Origin: Williamsoniiplasma somnilux
GTDB taxonomy: Bacteria; Bacillota_I; Bacilli_A; Mycoplasmatales; Mycoplasmataceae
Reading direction: 5' to 3'
DNA length: 64,000 nucleotides
NCBI RefSeq assembly: GCF_002804005.1
Contig: NZ_CP024965.1
Span: 682,001 to 746,000 of the forward strand
The notes under the pieces were generated by a model. That model was not told the origin of the DNA. It did no database searches and saw only the letters and a list, made by a program, of their open reading frames with translations. A program made the translations under genes and the position numbers. Positions 34,644 to 47,586 of this stretch are shown piece after piece. Numbering within the stretch: the first letter of the stretch is position 1; the number at the start of each line of letters is the position of its first letter.

Positions 34644-34682
34644 ATTATATTATACAATAAATAGCTTTTTACTTGATATAAT
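34644..34682. promoter_or_regulatory. Divergent ktrB/ktrA promoters
   Basis: In the 91-base gap, two overlapping TATAAT elements face ktrB on the minus strand (34644-34654) and one TATAAT faces ktrA on the plus strand (34677-34682). Convincing -35 boxes are not visible. Confidence 0.55.
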
Positions 34683-34711
34683 TTAAGGAGTAAATAAAAA
34701 GGAGTCATACT

Positions 34712-35458
34712 ATGGCCAAGAAAAAAAGTTTTGCAATTATTGGTGCTTCTAACTTCAGTTTAGCTGTTTTAAACACCCTTGTTGAGAAAAGACAACAAGT
34801 GACAGTTTTTGATACTGATGCTGATCGTTTAGAATTATATCTTTCTGAATATGAATCAGTTGACTCAATTATTTTAGACTCGACCAATAAATCAGCTTTA
34901 AAAAATAATGGTATCAATCAATATGATGGAGTCATTGTTGGTTTTGGTTCGAACATTGAAGCTTCAATGATGACAGTTTTAAATTTAATTGATTTAGGTT
35001 GTGTAAATATTATTGTTAAAGCTCGCGACAGTAAACATAAACGTGTCCTAACAGCCTTAGGATTAAAAGAAAATCAAATTATTATTCCTGATGCAATTTC
35101 AGGAAAAATCGTTGGAATTCGCTCAGTTTTTGACATTGATGCTGATATTGATGTACAATCGATTGATGAAGATTTTATGTCAACAACCATCAATGCTTTA
35201 AATCCAGAAATTTTGGATAAAACTATCCAAGAATCAGGATTAACAGGAACTAAAGATTATAATATTATTCAAATTAAACGTAAAGGTAAAATCTTATTAC
35301 CAGATGCCTACACAATTATTAAAGAAGGGGACGCAATTGTTATTTTTGCCAGAACCACAGTTATTAATGATTTAGTGTTTAAAATCCAAGGAAAGATTAG
35401 TGAATTGACTACATTAATCAGCGAAGAAAACACTTTAAAAGAACCAACAACAAAATAA
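34712..35458 (+). CDS. ktrA: Potassium uptake regulatory subunit KtrA
   Basis: A 248-residue cytoplasmic RCK protein that gates KtrB. The N-terminal Rossmann fold (FAIIGASNFS, then FDTDADRL with the acidic end of strand two) binds adenine nucleotides. The C-terminal RCK_C domain includes NIIQIKRKGKILLPDAYTII and GDAIVIFA. The glycine motif reads GASNFS rather than GxGxxG, as in many firmicute KtrA proteins. AAAGGAG precedes the ATG. It is transcribed away from ktrB and ends in a two-way terminator. Confidence 0.95.
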   Translation: MAKKKSFAIIGASNFSLAVLNTLVEKRQQVTVFDTDADRLELYLSEYESVDSIILDSTNKSALKNNGINQYDGVIVGFGSNIEASMMTVLNLIDLGCVNIIVKARDSKHKRVLTALGLKENQIIIPDAISGKIVGIRSVFDIDADIDVQSIDEDFMSTTINALNPEILDKTIQESGLTGTKDYNIIQIKRKGKILLPDAYTIIKEGDAIVIFARTTVINDLVFKIQGKISELTTLISEENTLKEPTTK

Positions 35459-35481
35459 AAGATGAGTTAACCCCATCTTTT
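35457..35481. terminator. Two-way terminator between ktrA and the converging gene
   Basis: Stem AAAAGATG / CATCTTTT, T-rich on both exits, in the 30-base gap between converging genes. Confidence 0.8.
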
Positions 35482-35488
35482 ATTTTGT

Positions 35489-36526
35489 TTAAAAAAAGTA
35501 TTTTATGTACTTTCTATGTATTTTAAATTCTAACTTTTTAAAAAAAATATCAATATATTTTAATGCTTCTATTGATAAATTAAAAACATCGAAATGCATT
35601 CATTTAAAGTTTATAGACGTTACCGCTTCTTCACCCAAAATCTTATCAAGAAAAGTTTTGGAGTCAAATGAATCTGAAATTAAAATTAATCTATCTGAAT
35701 TTTTTAAATAAAATGATAATTTGTTATTTTTTTGATTTTGAAAATCAATTTGCAATTTATGGCTATTTTTTATTGATGGTGTATACTGAGTTTGACTACC
35801 TTCAAAAGAATTAACCTTATCTCTATGTTGAATAACATTTCTAGCTAAATCAAAAAATCAGATATTTTCTTCTAATGATTTTGAATCATCTAAATCAAAA
35901 AATTCCATAAATTTGTGCATTCATTTTTCCTGTTTGTTTAAAATATTCTTGCTTATATTAGTAGAAATTTTTTCACTTAGCCAATCAGAATAAGCAAAAA
36001 AATAAAACATTTTTTTAATTTGATCATAAACCATATTAATATTTTCAATTAATATTTTTTTGAATAAAATATTTTCAGAATCTGAATTTGAAAGTTTAGA
36101 AACTTGAATAATTTCATTAGTAGATCACCCTATTAAGTTTATATAACTTGTTAAATAAAAACTTAAAATATTGTAATTAGTAAAAAGATTATGAAATTCT
36201 GTTTTATCCTCTTCATTCACATCAACAAATGTTGCTTTATAGTCCATTTCGTTTTTACCATTATTATTGATTCTAAATTTAGCTTTATTTAATTTAATAA
36301 GTTTTTTGCTTATAATATCATGTATGATTTGTCTAAGATTGTCTTCAAAAAAAGAACTTCTTATAAGTAGAGCTTTTTTCTTAATTTCCTGAGAAAGATC
36401 GTTAACAATCTTTTTTTCATTTAATATTTTAGCTTTAAATTTATCAGCAATATCAATTTCTTTTCAATTTTGTGAATCATTGCTCAAAATTTCATCATCA
36501 TTACCAATAAATGTTCACGCCTTCAT
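35489..36526 (-). CDS. Unknown protein with a HEPN-like RNase motif
   Basis: A 345-residue, mostly helical, Lys/Asn-rich soluble protein, contiguous only with UGA as Trp. No family is recognised by eye. Residues 227-236 read DLARNVIQHR: Arg229-Asn-x3-His234 fits the catalytic R-x4-6-H (often RNxxxH) of HEPN ribonucleases and lies in a predicted helix. The first methionine has AGAGG just after the gatB stop, eight bases upstream, so it is the last gene of the ligA-gatCAB operon. It could be a toxin or stress RNase, or an unrelated helical protein with a chance motif. Confidence 0.6.
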
Positions 36527-36534
36527 AATAACCT

Positions 36535-37974
36535 CTAACGTCTATTTTTTATAATTCTAATTATTTGATTCATTGCAATGTCGGGGTTAACATTCCCACC
36601 TGTTTCTTTCATTAATTGTCCCATGATAGTTTTAGTTACACGTTCTGGACGTTCATCATATTGTTTGATTAACTCTAAATTATCGTTAATTATTTTATTT
36701 AAGTAACTGGTGATTGTGGGAATATCAGAAATAACCTTTAGGTTTAATTCTTCGGCAATCATCAATGGTGATTTATTTGCACTTGTAATAATTATTGGCA
36801 AAATTGTTTTAGCATGCTTCGAAGAAATTGTTCCTTCTTCGATTAAATTAATCATTTCTGCTAAATTTTGAGGAGTTAAATTAGTTTCATAAATTTCTTT
36901 GTTAGCTTTGTTTAATTCTGATTGAATATCACCAACTAGATAATTCACAACTTTAGAGATTGACTTAGTTAATTTAATTGTTTTTTCAAAAAAGTTTGTT
37001 AATTCTAAATTACTTAAAATAATATTAGTGTCAACTAAACTAATGTGATATTCATTGATGTATCTTGCTCTTTTACTTTCGGCTAATTCTGGAGAATTCT
37101 TAATTACATTTGCTACTCATTTTAAATCCAATTGAATAGGGGCAATATTGGGTTCGGCAAAATAACGATAATCAATTGAGTCTTCTTTACTACGCATTAC
37201 TACTGTTTCTTGAAGATTTTCATCGAATCTTCTAGTTTCTTGTTGAACAATTTCACCACTCAATAAAATTTTTGAATGACGAGCTACTTCAAAATCGATT
37301 GCTTTTTTAACATTTGCAATAGAATTTAAATTCTTAACTTCCACACGATTTGAATATGTTGTAGCACCAAATGGACGAATTGAAACATTTACATCACAAC
37401 GCAATGAACCTTCGTTCATTTTGACATCCGAAACTCCTAAAAATAATAAAATTTCACGAATTTTTTCAACATAAGCACACGCTTCTTCTGCGCTTCTAAT
37501 TTCAGGATGACTAACAATTTCAATTAAACCAACACCACTACGATTATAGTCAATGTAAGTTAAATCACCTTTATGATTTTGCTTTGCTGTGTCTTCTTCA
37601 ATGTGAATTCTTTCAATATTAATTATCTTTTTTTGATGATTGCTTAATTCAATTTCAATACTTCCATTTTTTCCAATTGGATGAAATTGTTGAGTTATTT
37701 GAAATCCTTTAACCAGATCTGGATAAAAATAATTTTTACGATCAAACTTTAATAATGGGTCAATTTCCATTTTGAAAGCATGAGCTGCTAAGATAGCTAA
37801 CTCTACACCTTTTTTATTAACTGTTGGCATTGCTCCGGGATAACCCATGTCAACTTCGGAAATCATTGTATTAGGTTTCGCTCCATAAACAACTGGTGCT
37901 GGCGCAAACATTTTTGATTTTGTTTTCAATTCAACGTGGTTTTCAATTCCAATAATAATTTCAAAATTATTCAT
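36535..37974 (-). CDS. gatB: Aspartyl/glutamyl-tRNA amidotransferase subunit B
   Basis: A 479-residue subunit that activates Glu-tRNA(Gln) with ATP before amidation. The cradle domain shows IGIENHVELKTKSKMF, the conserved EVDMGYPGAMP, KNYFYPDL, IHIEEDTAK and YIDYNRSGVGLIEIVSHPE. The C-terminal helical and YqeY-like domains end in GGNVNPDIAMNQIIRIIKNRR. It starts one base after the gatA stop. Mollicutes lack GlnRS, so this pathway is needed. Confidence 0.98.
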
Positions 37975-37975
37975 T

Positions 37976-39421
37976 TTAATTCACCACCTTATTTTTGATT
38001 CCAATAATGTTTTCACAAACTTTAGCCGCTTGTAAAACCTTTAAATCTTGACCTGGAGCAGTGTTTAAATTTATTCCAATTGGCATTGATTGTTCTTCAA
38101 CAAAAGGAATTGTTATTGAAGGCATTCCTGAGAAATTAGCTAAAGTTAAAATGTCTTCTAAAAATTGCTTAGAATCATCTTCGAATTCTGTTGCTACTTC
38201 AATTAATGGGGCAATGCCAATAGCCGAAGGAATGATTAAAACGTCAAAATTTTTATAGATTTTACTAATTTCTTCAACAATTAAACGACGTACTTTTTTA
38301 GCTTTGTTCATATATAATTCTTGATTTTCCTTTTTTAAATTTAATGAACCAATAACGAAACGACGTTTTACTACGTCGCCAAGATATTTCGATCTTGTTT
38401 TAGTCATTATTTCTGTAAAATCATCACCAGGTTCTCTCAATCCAAAATTAATTCCATCTAAATTAGAAATTGTTGAAACAGCTTCCGGGAATGAAATCAT
38501 CATATAAACTGGCGCTAGAACATCTAGTAAGTCTCTTCTAAAATTTATTTCCGAAACTTGGTAACCTTGAGCACTTAATTTATTGTAAAAACTTTCATAA
38601 TGTGTTTTTAATGGTTCAGGTAAATTTTCTTGAACTTCTTTAATGTAAGCAAATGTAGTTGTAGCACTTAAATCGTTAATTTTAGCATAAAAAATTTCAT
38701 CATTAATTTTTATTGATGTAAAATCTTTTGGATCAAAACCAACTGTTTTTTCAAAAACGATTGCCATATCATCAACATTTCTTGTAAAAAATCCGGCATG
38801 ATCCAAACTAGGAGCATAAGGAAAAATTCCGTATCTTGATAAAGCACCATAAGTAGGTTTGAAACCAACAATTCCATTAAAAGATGCTGGTTTACGAATT
38901 GAATCACCTGTATCAGTTCCTGTTGCAAAAGGAACATATCCTTTAGTAACTGCATAAACAGAACCAGAAGATGATCCTCCTAACAATCTTTTACTATCAC
39001 GAGGATTAACTAATTCGCCATAAGCGGAATGTAAACCAGTTCCTCCTAAACCCAATTCATCTAAAGCAACTTTACCTGACATTAATGTTTTATTTTTATT
39101 TAATTTTTCAATTAAAGTTGCATCATATGTTGGAACGAAATTATCTAAAATTTTTGTGGAAGCAGTTGTTCTAATCCCTTTGGTTGCAAAATTATCTTTA
39201 GCCATATAAGGAATTCCATATAAAAAGTTGTTATCATCAAAATTTTTGTTTAACTCCTCAGCTTGTTTCATAATTTCTTTTTCTGGCAATGTAATCATAA
39301 AATTAGAATCTAAATCCTTTTTTGAAAATTCTATGACTTGTTGAGCAATTTCTGTAACTGTTATTTTTTTGTTCTTTAATGCTTCATGAAGTTCAACAAT
39401 ACTCATATTTCTAATATTCAT
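37976..39421 (-). CDS. gatA: Glutamyl-tRNA amidotransferase subunit A
   Basis: A 481-residue amidase-signature enzyme that frees ammonia from glutamine. The Ser-cisSer-Lys triad is visible: Lys in PYMAKDNFAT, the Gly/Ser-rich GGSSSGSVYAV, and the catalytic serine in GTDTGDSIRKPASF. It overlaps the gatC stop (TAATG) and ends one base before gatB. No UGA codon occurs within it. Confidence 0.98.
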   Translation of the reverse strand: MNIRNMSIVELHEALKNKKITVTEIAQQVIEFSKKDLDSNFMITLPEKEIMKQAEELNKNFDDNNFLYGIPYMAKDNFATKGIRTTASTKILDNFVPTYDATLIEKLNKNKTLMSGKVALDELGLGGTGLHSAYGELVNPRDSKRLLGGSSSGSVYAVTKGYVPFATGTDTGDSIRKPASFNGIVGFKPTYGALSRYGIFPYAPSLDHAGFFTRNVDDMAIVFEKTVGFDPKDFTSIKINDEIFYAKINDLSATTTFAYIKEVQENLPEPLKTHYESFYNKLSAQGYQVSEINFRRDLLDVLAPVYMMISFPEAVSTISNLDGINFGLREPGDDFTEIMTKTRSKYLGDVVKRRFVIGSLNLKKENQELYMNKAKKVRRLIVEEISKIYKNFDVLIIPSAIGIAPLIEVATEFEDDSKQFLEDILTLANFSGMPSITIPFVEEQSMPIGINLNTAPGQDLKVLQAAKVCENIIGIKNKVVN

Positions 39422-39709
39422 TATTTAATCACCTTCACAATCGTAATAAAATCACCGTCAACAGTTGGAGCATTGTTTAAAAGATCTTCTTGTGAGTTAG
39501 TATAAAAATCTTCATCTTCACGTAAAAAAACATGAGAATTTTCAAAAGGGTAGTTTAATGGTTCTATGTTATCAGTATTAATTGAAGTTACTTGTTTAAA
39601 ACGTTTAATAATTGATTCTTCTGCTTCAATAATTTCATTAATTTCCCCTTGCGAAAGTTCTAACATGATATCGGAAGCTAATTCCTTAATCAGCTCATCG
39701 TTAATATTA

Positions 39710-39723
<14 letters not shown>
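39421..39723 (-). CDS. gatC: Glutamyl-tRNA amidotransferase subunit C
   Basis: A 100-residue linker that clamps GatA to GatB. It contains the GatC pattern KELASDIMLELSQGEINEI and, near the C-terminus, EDEDFYTNSQEDLLNNAPT. It starts inside the last codons of ligA (14 bases overlap) and overlaps gatA, so the order ligA-gatC-gatA-gatB is tightly coupled. Confidence 0.93.
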
Positions 39724-41731
<2,008 letters not shown>

Positions 41732-41883
41732 ATTGACACCTTTTCATTTCTTAAATAATTATAACTTTTTTAGTTATTTGAATAAAGACAAATAATAAAT
41801 AAGAAGGTTAGAATATTCAAGTGTCCAAAAGCAGTTAAATCTTCTTAAAATTATAATATTTTGAATTTTGACTATATTAAAAT

Positions 41884-41918
41884 AAAAAAACACCCAAGAA
41901 TAATTATCCTTAGGTGTT
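41884..41918 (-). terminator. Terminator of the threonine catabolism operon
   Basis: Ten-pair stem AACACCCAAG / CTTAGGTGTT with one G-T pair, followed on the minus strand by seven Ts, about 45 bases after the dehydrogenase stop. Confidence 0.85.
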
Positions 41919-41962
41919 ATGCAAATTATTTAAACTTATTTTTGAATGGAAATATTTTAAGA

Positions 41963-42928
41963 TTAAAGTTTACCTTGTTTTTTAAATTTAATTGTCAATT
42001 CTCTTAGTAAAACTTCGGTAATGTCATCAAGTGAGTATTTAGCTTTAAATCCTCATTCTTCACGAGCTGCTGAATCATCCATATGATCTGGTCATGAATC
42101 TGCAATAGCTTGACGAACTGGATCAATTTTATAATTTAATTTAAAGTTAGGAATATGTTTTCTAATTGAAGTTGCAAGCATTTCTGGTTCAGCAGTAAAT
42201 GGTGCTAAGTTGAATGCATTGCGATGTTTCAATTTTTTAGAATCTGCATTAATTAAATTAACAATTGCGTCAATTGCATCATCAATGTACATCATATCCA
42301 TGTAAGTTCCGGCTTTTAAATAACATTCATATTCACCTTTTAATAAAGCTTGATAATACATATCTACGTTATAATCAGATGTTCCTCCACCTGGCTCAGT
42401 TTTGTATGACATTAATCCTGGGAAACGCACCGATCTAGTATCTACGCCATATTTAGTGTAATAATAATTCATCAATAATTCTCCAGCGACTTTTGTTACA
42501 CCATACATTGAAGTTGGATGCATAAATGTGTCTTGAGGTGTATTTTGGAAATCCACATCTGGTCCAAATGCTGCAACTGATGATGGTGCAAATAACCCTG
42601 CACCAATTTCTTTTGCAACATCTAATGCATTAATTAAACCATCCATATTTAATTTTCATCCTAATTTAGGATTTTTTTCAGTTGTTGCTGACAATAATGC
42701 CGCTAAGTGAACAATCATATCGGGTTTATGTTTTTTTGCCATTTTTAAGAATGCTTCTTGGTCCATTACATCTAATGTTTCAAATACACCTTCTTCAACA
42801 ATAGGACTACCTTCTATTTTTCTTAAGTCAGTTGCTATAACATTGTTTAATCCTAAATCTTTTCTTAACCTTGTAACTAATTCTGAACCGATTTGACCTA
42901 ATGAACCTGTAACTAATACTTTTTTCAT
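41963..42928 (-). CDS. tdh: SDR-type L-threonine 3-dehydrogenase
   Basis: A 321-residue NAD-dependent dehydrogenase of the extended SDR (epimerase-like) class. The N-terminal glycine motif is TGSLGQIGSEL, the Ser is in FAPSSVAAFG, and the catalytic YGVTK follows (Tyr and Lys). The short-chain form of threonine dehydrogenase looks like this; a UDP-sugar epimerase would be the alternative. The adjacent 2-amino-3-ketobutyrate ligase, which takes its product, decides in favour of threonine dehydrogenase. Confidence 0.85.
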
Positions 42929-42948
42929 AAGTTACCTCTTTTCTATTT

Positions 42949-44136
42949 TTATTTTTTATTTTGAATTAATTTTTTATATTCGGTTGTAATCACGTTATAT
43001 ACATGGTCTAACTCTTCTTTAGTATGCAATGAAGAAATCATTAAACGAATACGGCCTTTCCCCGTAGGAACTGATGGAAAAATAATTGGTGAAGCCAAAA
43101 TATCATTTTCAAATAATTTTTTAGCTAAATCAGTTGTTGTTGCTTCATCTCCAACCATAAATGGTGTAATAGGAGTTTGAGTTGTTCCAATTGAATGACC
43201 TGCTTTTTTAAATTTTTCTTGAATGTATTTAGTGTTATTTCACAATTTTTCTAAACGCTTTCCGTCATTTTCTAAGTCATTCAAAACAGCTAATCCAGCT
43301 TCAGCAAAACTTTGTGGTAGTGATGACGAGAACTTAAATACACGTGAATTTTGTTTTAAATATTCAATCAATTCTTTTTTCCCGCTAATGAATCCACCAA
43401 CTAAACCAAAAGCTTTAGAAAGTGTGCCTGTTTCAATATCAATTTGCCCTTCTAAATTGAAGTGAGCAACTGATCCACGACCTTTTGGACCAATAACACC
43501 TTCTCCGTGAGCATCATCAACAATTGTGTAAGCACCATATTGTTTTGCTAATTTATTAATTTTATCAAGTGGAGCAATATCTCCATCCATTGAGAAAACA
43601 CCATCAGTAACAATAAAAATGTTTCCTTGAATTTTGTCTTTGTTTTCTTTTAAAACTCTTTCAAGATCAACGGTATCCATGTGTTTAAAAACAGCACGTT
43701 GAGCCTTTGACAAACGTACACCATCAATAATTGATGCATGATTTAATTCATCAGAAATAATTAAATCAGCAGCTGTTGTAATTGTTGGAATTAATCCTGT
43801 GTTTGCTTGAAATCCACTTTGAACAAGTAATGTTGCTTCAAAACCTTTGAATTTAGCAAGTGCTTTTTCAAATTCGTCGTGAATTGTAAAACTTCCTGAA
43901 ATAGTTCTAACAGCTCCTGGACCAAAACCATATTTATCAATTGATTTCTTTGCAGCATCGCCGACAATTTTGTCACCGGCATATCCTAAATAATTGTTTG
44001 AACACATATTTAGAAAATCTTTGCCATTGATTTTAATCTTATCGCTTTGCTTGCTTTCTAACAATTTAATGTCGTTGTAAACTTTTCTTTCTTTAGCCGA
44101 TTTCAATTCATTTACTAATCTCTCGTATAGTTTCAT
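42949..44136 (-). CDS. kbl: Glycine C-acetyltransferase (2-amino-3-ketobutyrate CoA ligase)
   Basis: A 395-residue PLP enzyme splitting 2-amino-3-ketobutyrate with CoA into glycine and acetyl-CoA. The alpha-oxoamine synthase landmarks are present: CSNNYLGYAGD, FGPGAVRTISG, DELNHASIIDGVRLS, VDDAHGEGVIG and the PLP lysine 241 in TLSKAFGLVGG. AAAGGAA precedes the ATG. It lies between the TauE-like permease and the dehydrogenase, each less than 25 bases away. Confidence 0.93.
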
Positions 44137-44151
44137 TTTATATTCCTTTCT

Positions 44152-45303
44152 TTATTTTTTGGTTTTTTCAGCTTTTAATGCTTGATAGAATTCTCACAAT
44201 AATGTAATTGATACATAGAAAATTACAGGAATTGCAATTCATTTTAATACAACTTCAAAATATGGAGTTGTAGTATTTGGAGCGAAATCACCCATTCCAG
44301 GAATTGATTTAAGTCCTGCAAAAACTATCAAGAATGCAGCCAATAATCCTAAAACAGATCAAATATGCATTAAACTTCCTGTTAATTGATTATATTTTTT
44401 GGTTCTTACAAAGTTGAAAGCTGCAGGCATCATGCTTAAAGCTGATCCACATGACATAATTGGTAAGATTGCTTCTTGTTTCATTCCTAAAAATGATAGA
44501 ACAGCAATAGCTGGTGCAAATAATCCAATTCCAAATGACTGAATCATTCCTAATAAAAGAAATCCAACAATTCCTAATCCTAATCTCCAACCTGTCAATC
44601 CTGATGTTGCTCCTAAATCACCAAACACATTAACTTGTGGGTGAGCAAGAATCATCAAGATTCCAACTATAAATAGTGCTATACCCATAAAACCTTTTAC
44701 AACAAGTGCTTTGTTGATTTTGGTAACAAATCATGAACCAACAAAAGTCCCAATAAGAATTGCTACTAGCAATAATAAAATTGTTAGCATATCAACTTTA
44801 ATTGTTCCAATAAATAAAGAAGCTTCTAGAGTTCCACTTAGTACGAAAGCAACATTCAAAGTTCCTGGTAATTTTGTGTCATCTTTAATTGTTTTACTTT
44901 TTTTCAATATAGCAGTTGCAACTCCAAAAGAACCAACCGAGATAGTGTCAGTGAATCCTGCGGTTACACCAGCAGCAATTGCTCATTTTGTGTTAATTCC
45001 TTCATCATTGTATTTAACCTTTGAAGAAGTAACGATAAATATAACACTAACGGCAGTTCCGGCAATAAACAATATAATAGCCATAGCTAGTGAAAACACA
45101 CCATCTTTTGTGTCTAAATCTAAGTGTTCGCCTTTTTTAGGCATAATAACTAAAAATTGTATTAACATTGCGCCAATTGTTGCTGCTAGAGCAATACCAA
45201 GCATAGTTAGTCATTTAAACATTCTCTTTTTAGCGTCTTCTTTTGTTAGAAGATTGTCTAAGTTCTGAGAAGTTGCTTCTGCTTTTTTAAATGTTTTGAA
45301 CAT
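44152..45303 (-). CDS. TauE/SafE (TSUP) family permease
   Basis: A 383-residue membrane protein with eight to nine hydrophobic segments in two halves. Each half has a TSUP-like motif: GVTAGFTDTISVGSFGVATA and LLLGMIQSFGIGLFAPAIAV. Members export or import small anions such as sulfite, sulfoacetate or organic acids. It is the first gene of an operon with kbl and tdh, so a substrate linked to threonine or acetate metabolism is possible but unproven. TATAAT at 45377-45382 may be its promoter. Confidence 0.85.
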
Positions 45304-45376
45304 AGATAAAACCTTTATTTCCTTTTAGAATAATTTCCCTTTTAATTTTTCAAATTGGAAAATATTCCTAATTACT

Positions 45377-45382
45377 ATTATA
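45377..45382 (-). promoter_or_regulatory. -10 element of the tauE-kbl-tdh operon
   Basis: A perfect TATAAT on the minus strand, about 74 bases before the permease start. The -35 (TATGTC at 17 bases) is poor. Confidence 0.4.
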
Positions 45383-45474
45383 ACTGCTTTGAAAGAAATG
45401 ACATATAAAAAAACCATTTTTTGGAATTTTAAATTAGTTATAATTTTTGTTGACCATTACTTGACCAAATTAAA

Positions 45475-45496
45475 AGCACCAGTTTAAACTGGTGCT
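45475..45496 (-). terminator. Terminator after the flippase-like gene
   Basis: A perfect 22-base palindrome, AGCACCAGTTT / AAACTGGTGCT, followed by four Ts on the minus strand. Confidence 0.65.
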
Positions 45497-45540
45497 ATGA
45501 ACTTTTAATTAGTTACTTATTATCTTTCATTTTTGGTATC

Positions 45541-47565
45541 TTAATCAATTTTTTTTACACCTTTAACTTTAAAAATTTTCGGTTTTTCTGTTGATTGATA
45601 CTTTTTAAAAAACTCCTTTTCATCAATTACTGAATCATTAATTTCATCAAATCCATTAATCGCTTTTAACATTGTTTCTTTTTGATCACCGACAATCTGT
45701 TTAATGTTAAGATTTTCGGTTTGCAATCTTTTCAATTTAGACTTTTCTTTACTTTTATTAACTAATTGTTTTATTATTGGAAGCAAAATCAAAATTGACA
45801 AACCTACTGAAGGTCTTAAAATAATCGGCAAAATCAAAGTTGCTCCAATTCCTAAAAATGAAACTGTTGTAAGCATCCCTAACAATAAAGGAATTGTAAC
45901 TAGCGTTATCTGAATTGTTTCTCCACTTATCATTACATTTAGCGGAAATTTAGGAACAATAAGCAGCATATTAACAATAACTGCCACCCCAATTGGTAAA
46001 GTTAATGACATTATATTAGTAAAAGAATATTTGAAAGTTGAGTTATATGTAACTCTTTTTCAAGTGTACTGTCACATATATATATAAATAAATGTCATGC
46101 AGCTTAACTTAAGGATGTAGAAAACTAAAATTACATTTTTAATATAATGAGTATTATTTTCTTTTATTAGAACAACTGTTAATGTTGAAATAACTTGTAG
46201 CAAAACATAAATTATAGCGCTTCAATTAATTGTTCTAGCAACATCTCCAAATCTTCTTTTGGCTTGAATTAATGTTAATTGACCTTCAAACAACAAAATG
46301 AAAGCAGTTCCAGCTCCATATAGAGAAGAAAAAGTAGGATCAGAAAAAATAAATTTGAAAGCTTCCTTTTGTGCATTTAATTCAAACAATGAAATTGATA
46401 AATCTTTACTACTATCACGGGCATTTAATATGTTTGTTTGTAAATTGGATAAGTCATTGGCAACAACATCTCCATAAAGTCCTGTAACAATATATGGAGC
46501 CACGATGCTCATTATAATAAATGAAAAAGCAGCAATTACAAAAGTGTACAATTCATATTTTGAATATGATTCTCAAGATAATCTACCATCTTTAGCAATT
46601 ATTCCAATAAAATACTCTCTAAAAGAAACAATTAAATTAGTAAGAATCAATCGTAAATTAACTCCAATAATTAAATATAAAGAAAGCATCGATGTAGTAC
46701 GCAAACCAGATGTTCCCAAAACCACAAATAAAACAATTAAATCAATATTCATTAAAACACTTTTACCCAAATTAGCTCTTCACATTTTTGTAGTTGATCG
46801 CAACAAAGTGTACGAATTAAAATCGGGGTAAAATTTCAACAAAGGATAATACCTTTTGACGTAAATTTTCATCGCAAAACCACGAATTGGAGCATAAATT
46901 AACAAAATTAAAAATGGAACAATGGGCGCCATGTAATTGACATTATCAATCGATAAATTCATCAAATAAAACAGCGTCCCATAAACAATCGTATCAGCTA
47001 GTAAAACCGCTACTTTTCTAACCATATTTTTTTGATCTGCCATTAAAACATTTTCATAAATACCAAAGAAACCAGCTGTAAGAATTTGTTTAGATCCCAA
47101 AATAAAAATTAGTCCAATTAATTGTCAAATCGGAACTAAATTAACACCTTCATTTGCGGCATTACTGATTTGGATTCCTCATTTAAGAGGATCCCCATTT
47201 AGAATAACTGGAGCTAACGCTAATTCTAAAGGGTAAACTAAAGCAACTAAAGAAACCAACAAAGTCCCTGTGACCATTCCTTTTTTATATTTCTTTTTAG
47301 CTGTTGAAAAAATTTCATTAGCTTCAATTCAATCATTGTTAGCCATCGGTTTCATTAGCATAACTACTGTTGTAATTCCTAATGCACCTTCAGTGGAACC
47401 ACCTAAAATTGAAAGAGCTGTTGCAATTCTGACAAACCCGTTAAACTCAGTACCATAAGCATTTAATATTCAATAAATCATTAAAAATTGAATAATCGCA
47501 CCAAATATGGAAATCATTACTCCCACTAAAGCTGTAATTACACCTTGACGCGCAGAAACTTTCAT
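45541..47565 (-). CDS. Large polytopic membrane protein, flippase-like
   Basis: A 674-residue protein assembled across several UGA codons. About 14 hydrophobic segments begin right at the N-terminus (GVITALVGVMISIFGAIIQF), with basic loops between them, and a charged tail of about 90 residues follows. The overall layout resembles the MOP superfamily (oligosaccharide flippases, MATE, MurJ), but I recognise no signature, so the family is a guess. A glycosyltransferase gene is 6 kb away, and mollicutes do export capsular or glycolipid sugars. AGGAGGTA precedes the ATG. Confidence 0.65.
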
Positions 47566-47586
47566 AGGTACCTCCTTTTTTATATT

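Noticed and set aside
41963-42928. UDP-glucose 4-epimerase (galE)
   Set aside because: The extended SDR fold fits, but the adjacent kbl gene makes threonine dehydrogenase the better reading.
43223-43465. Plus-strand ORF within kbl
   Set aside because: Shadow of a conserved gene; low-complexity Ser/Phe composition typical of antisense frames here.
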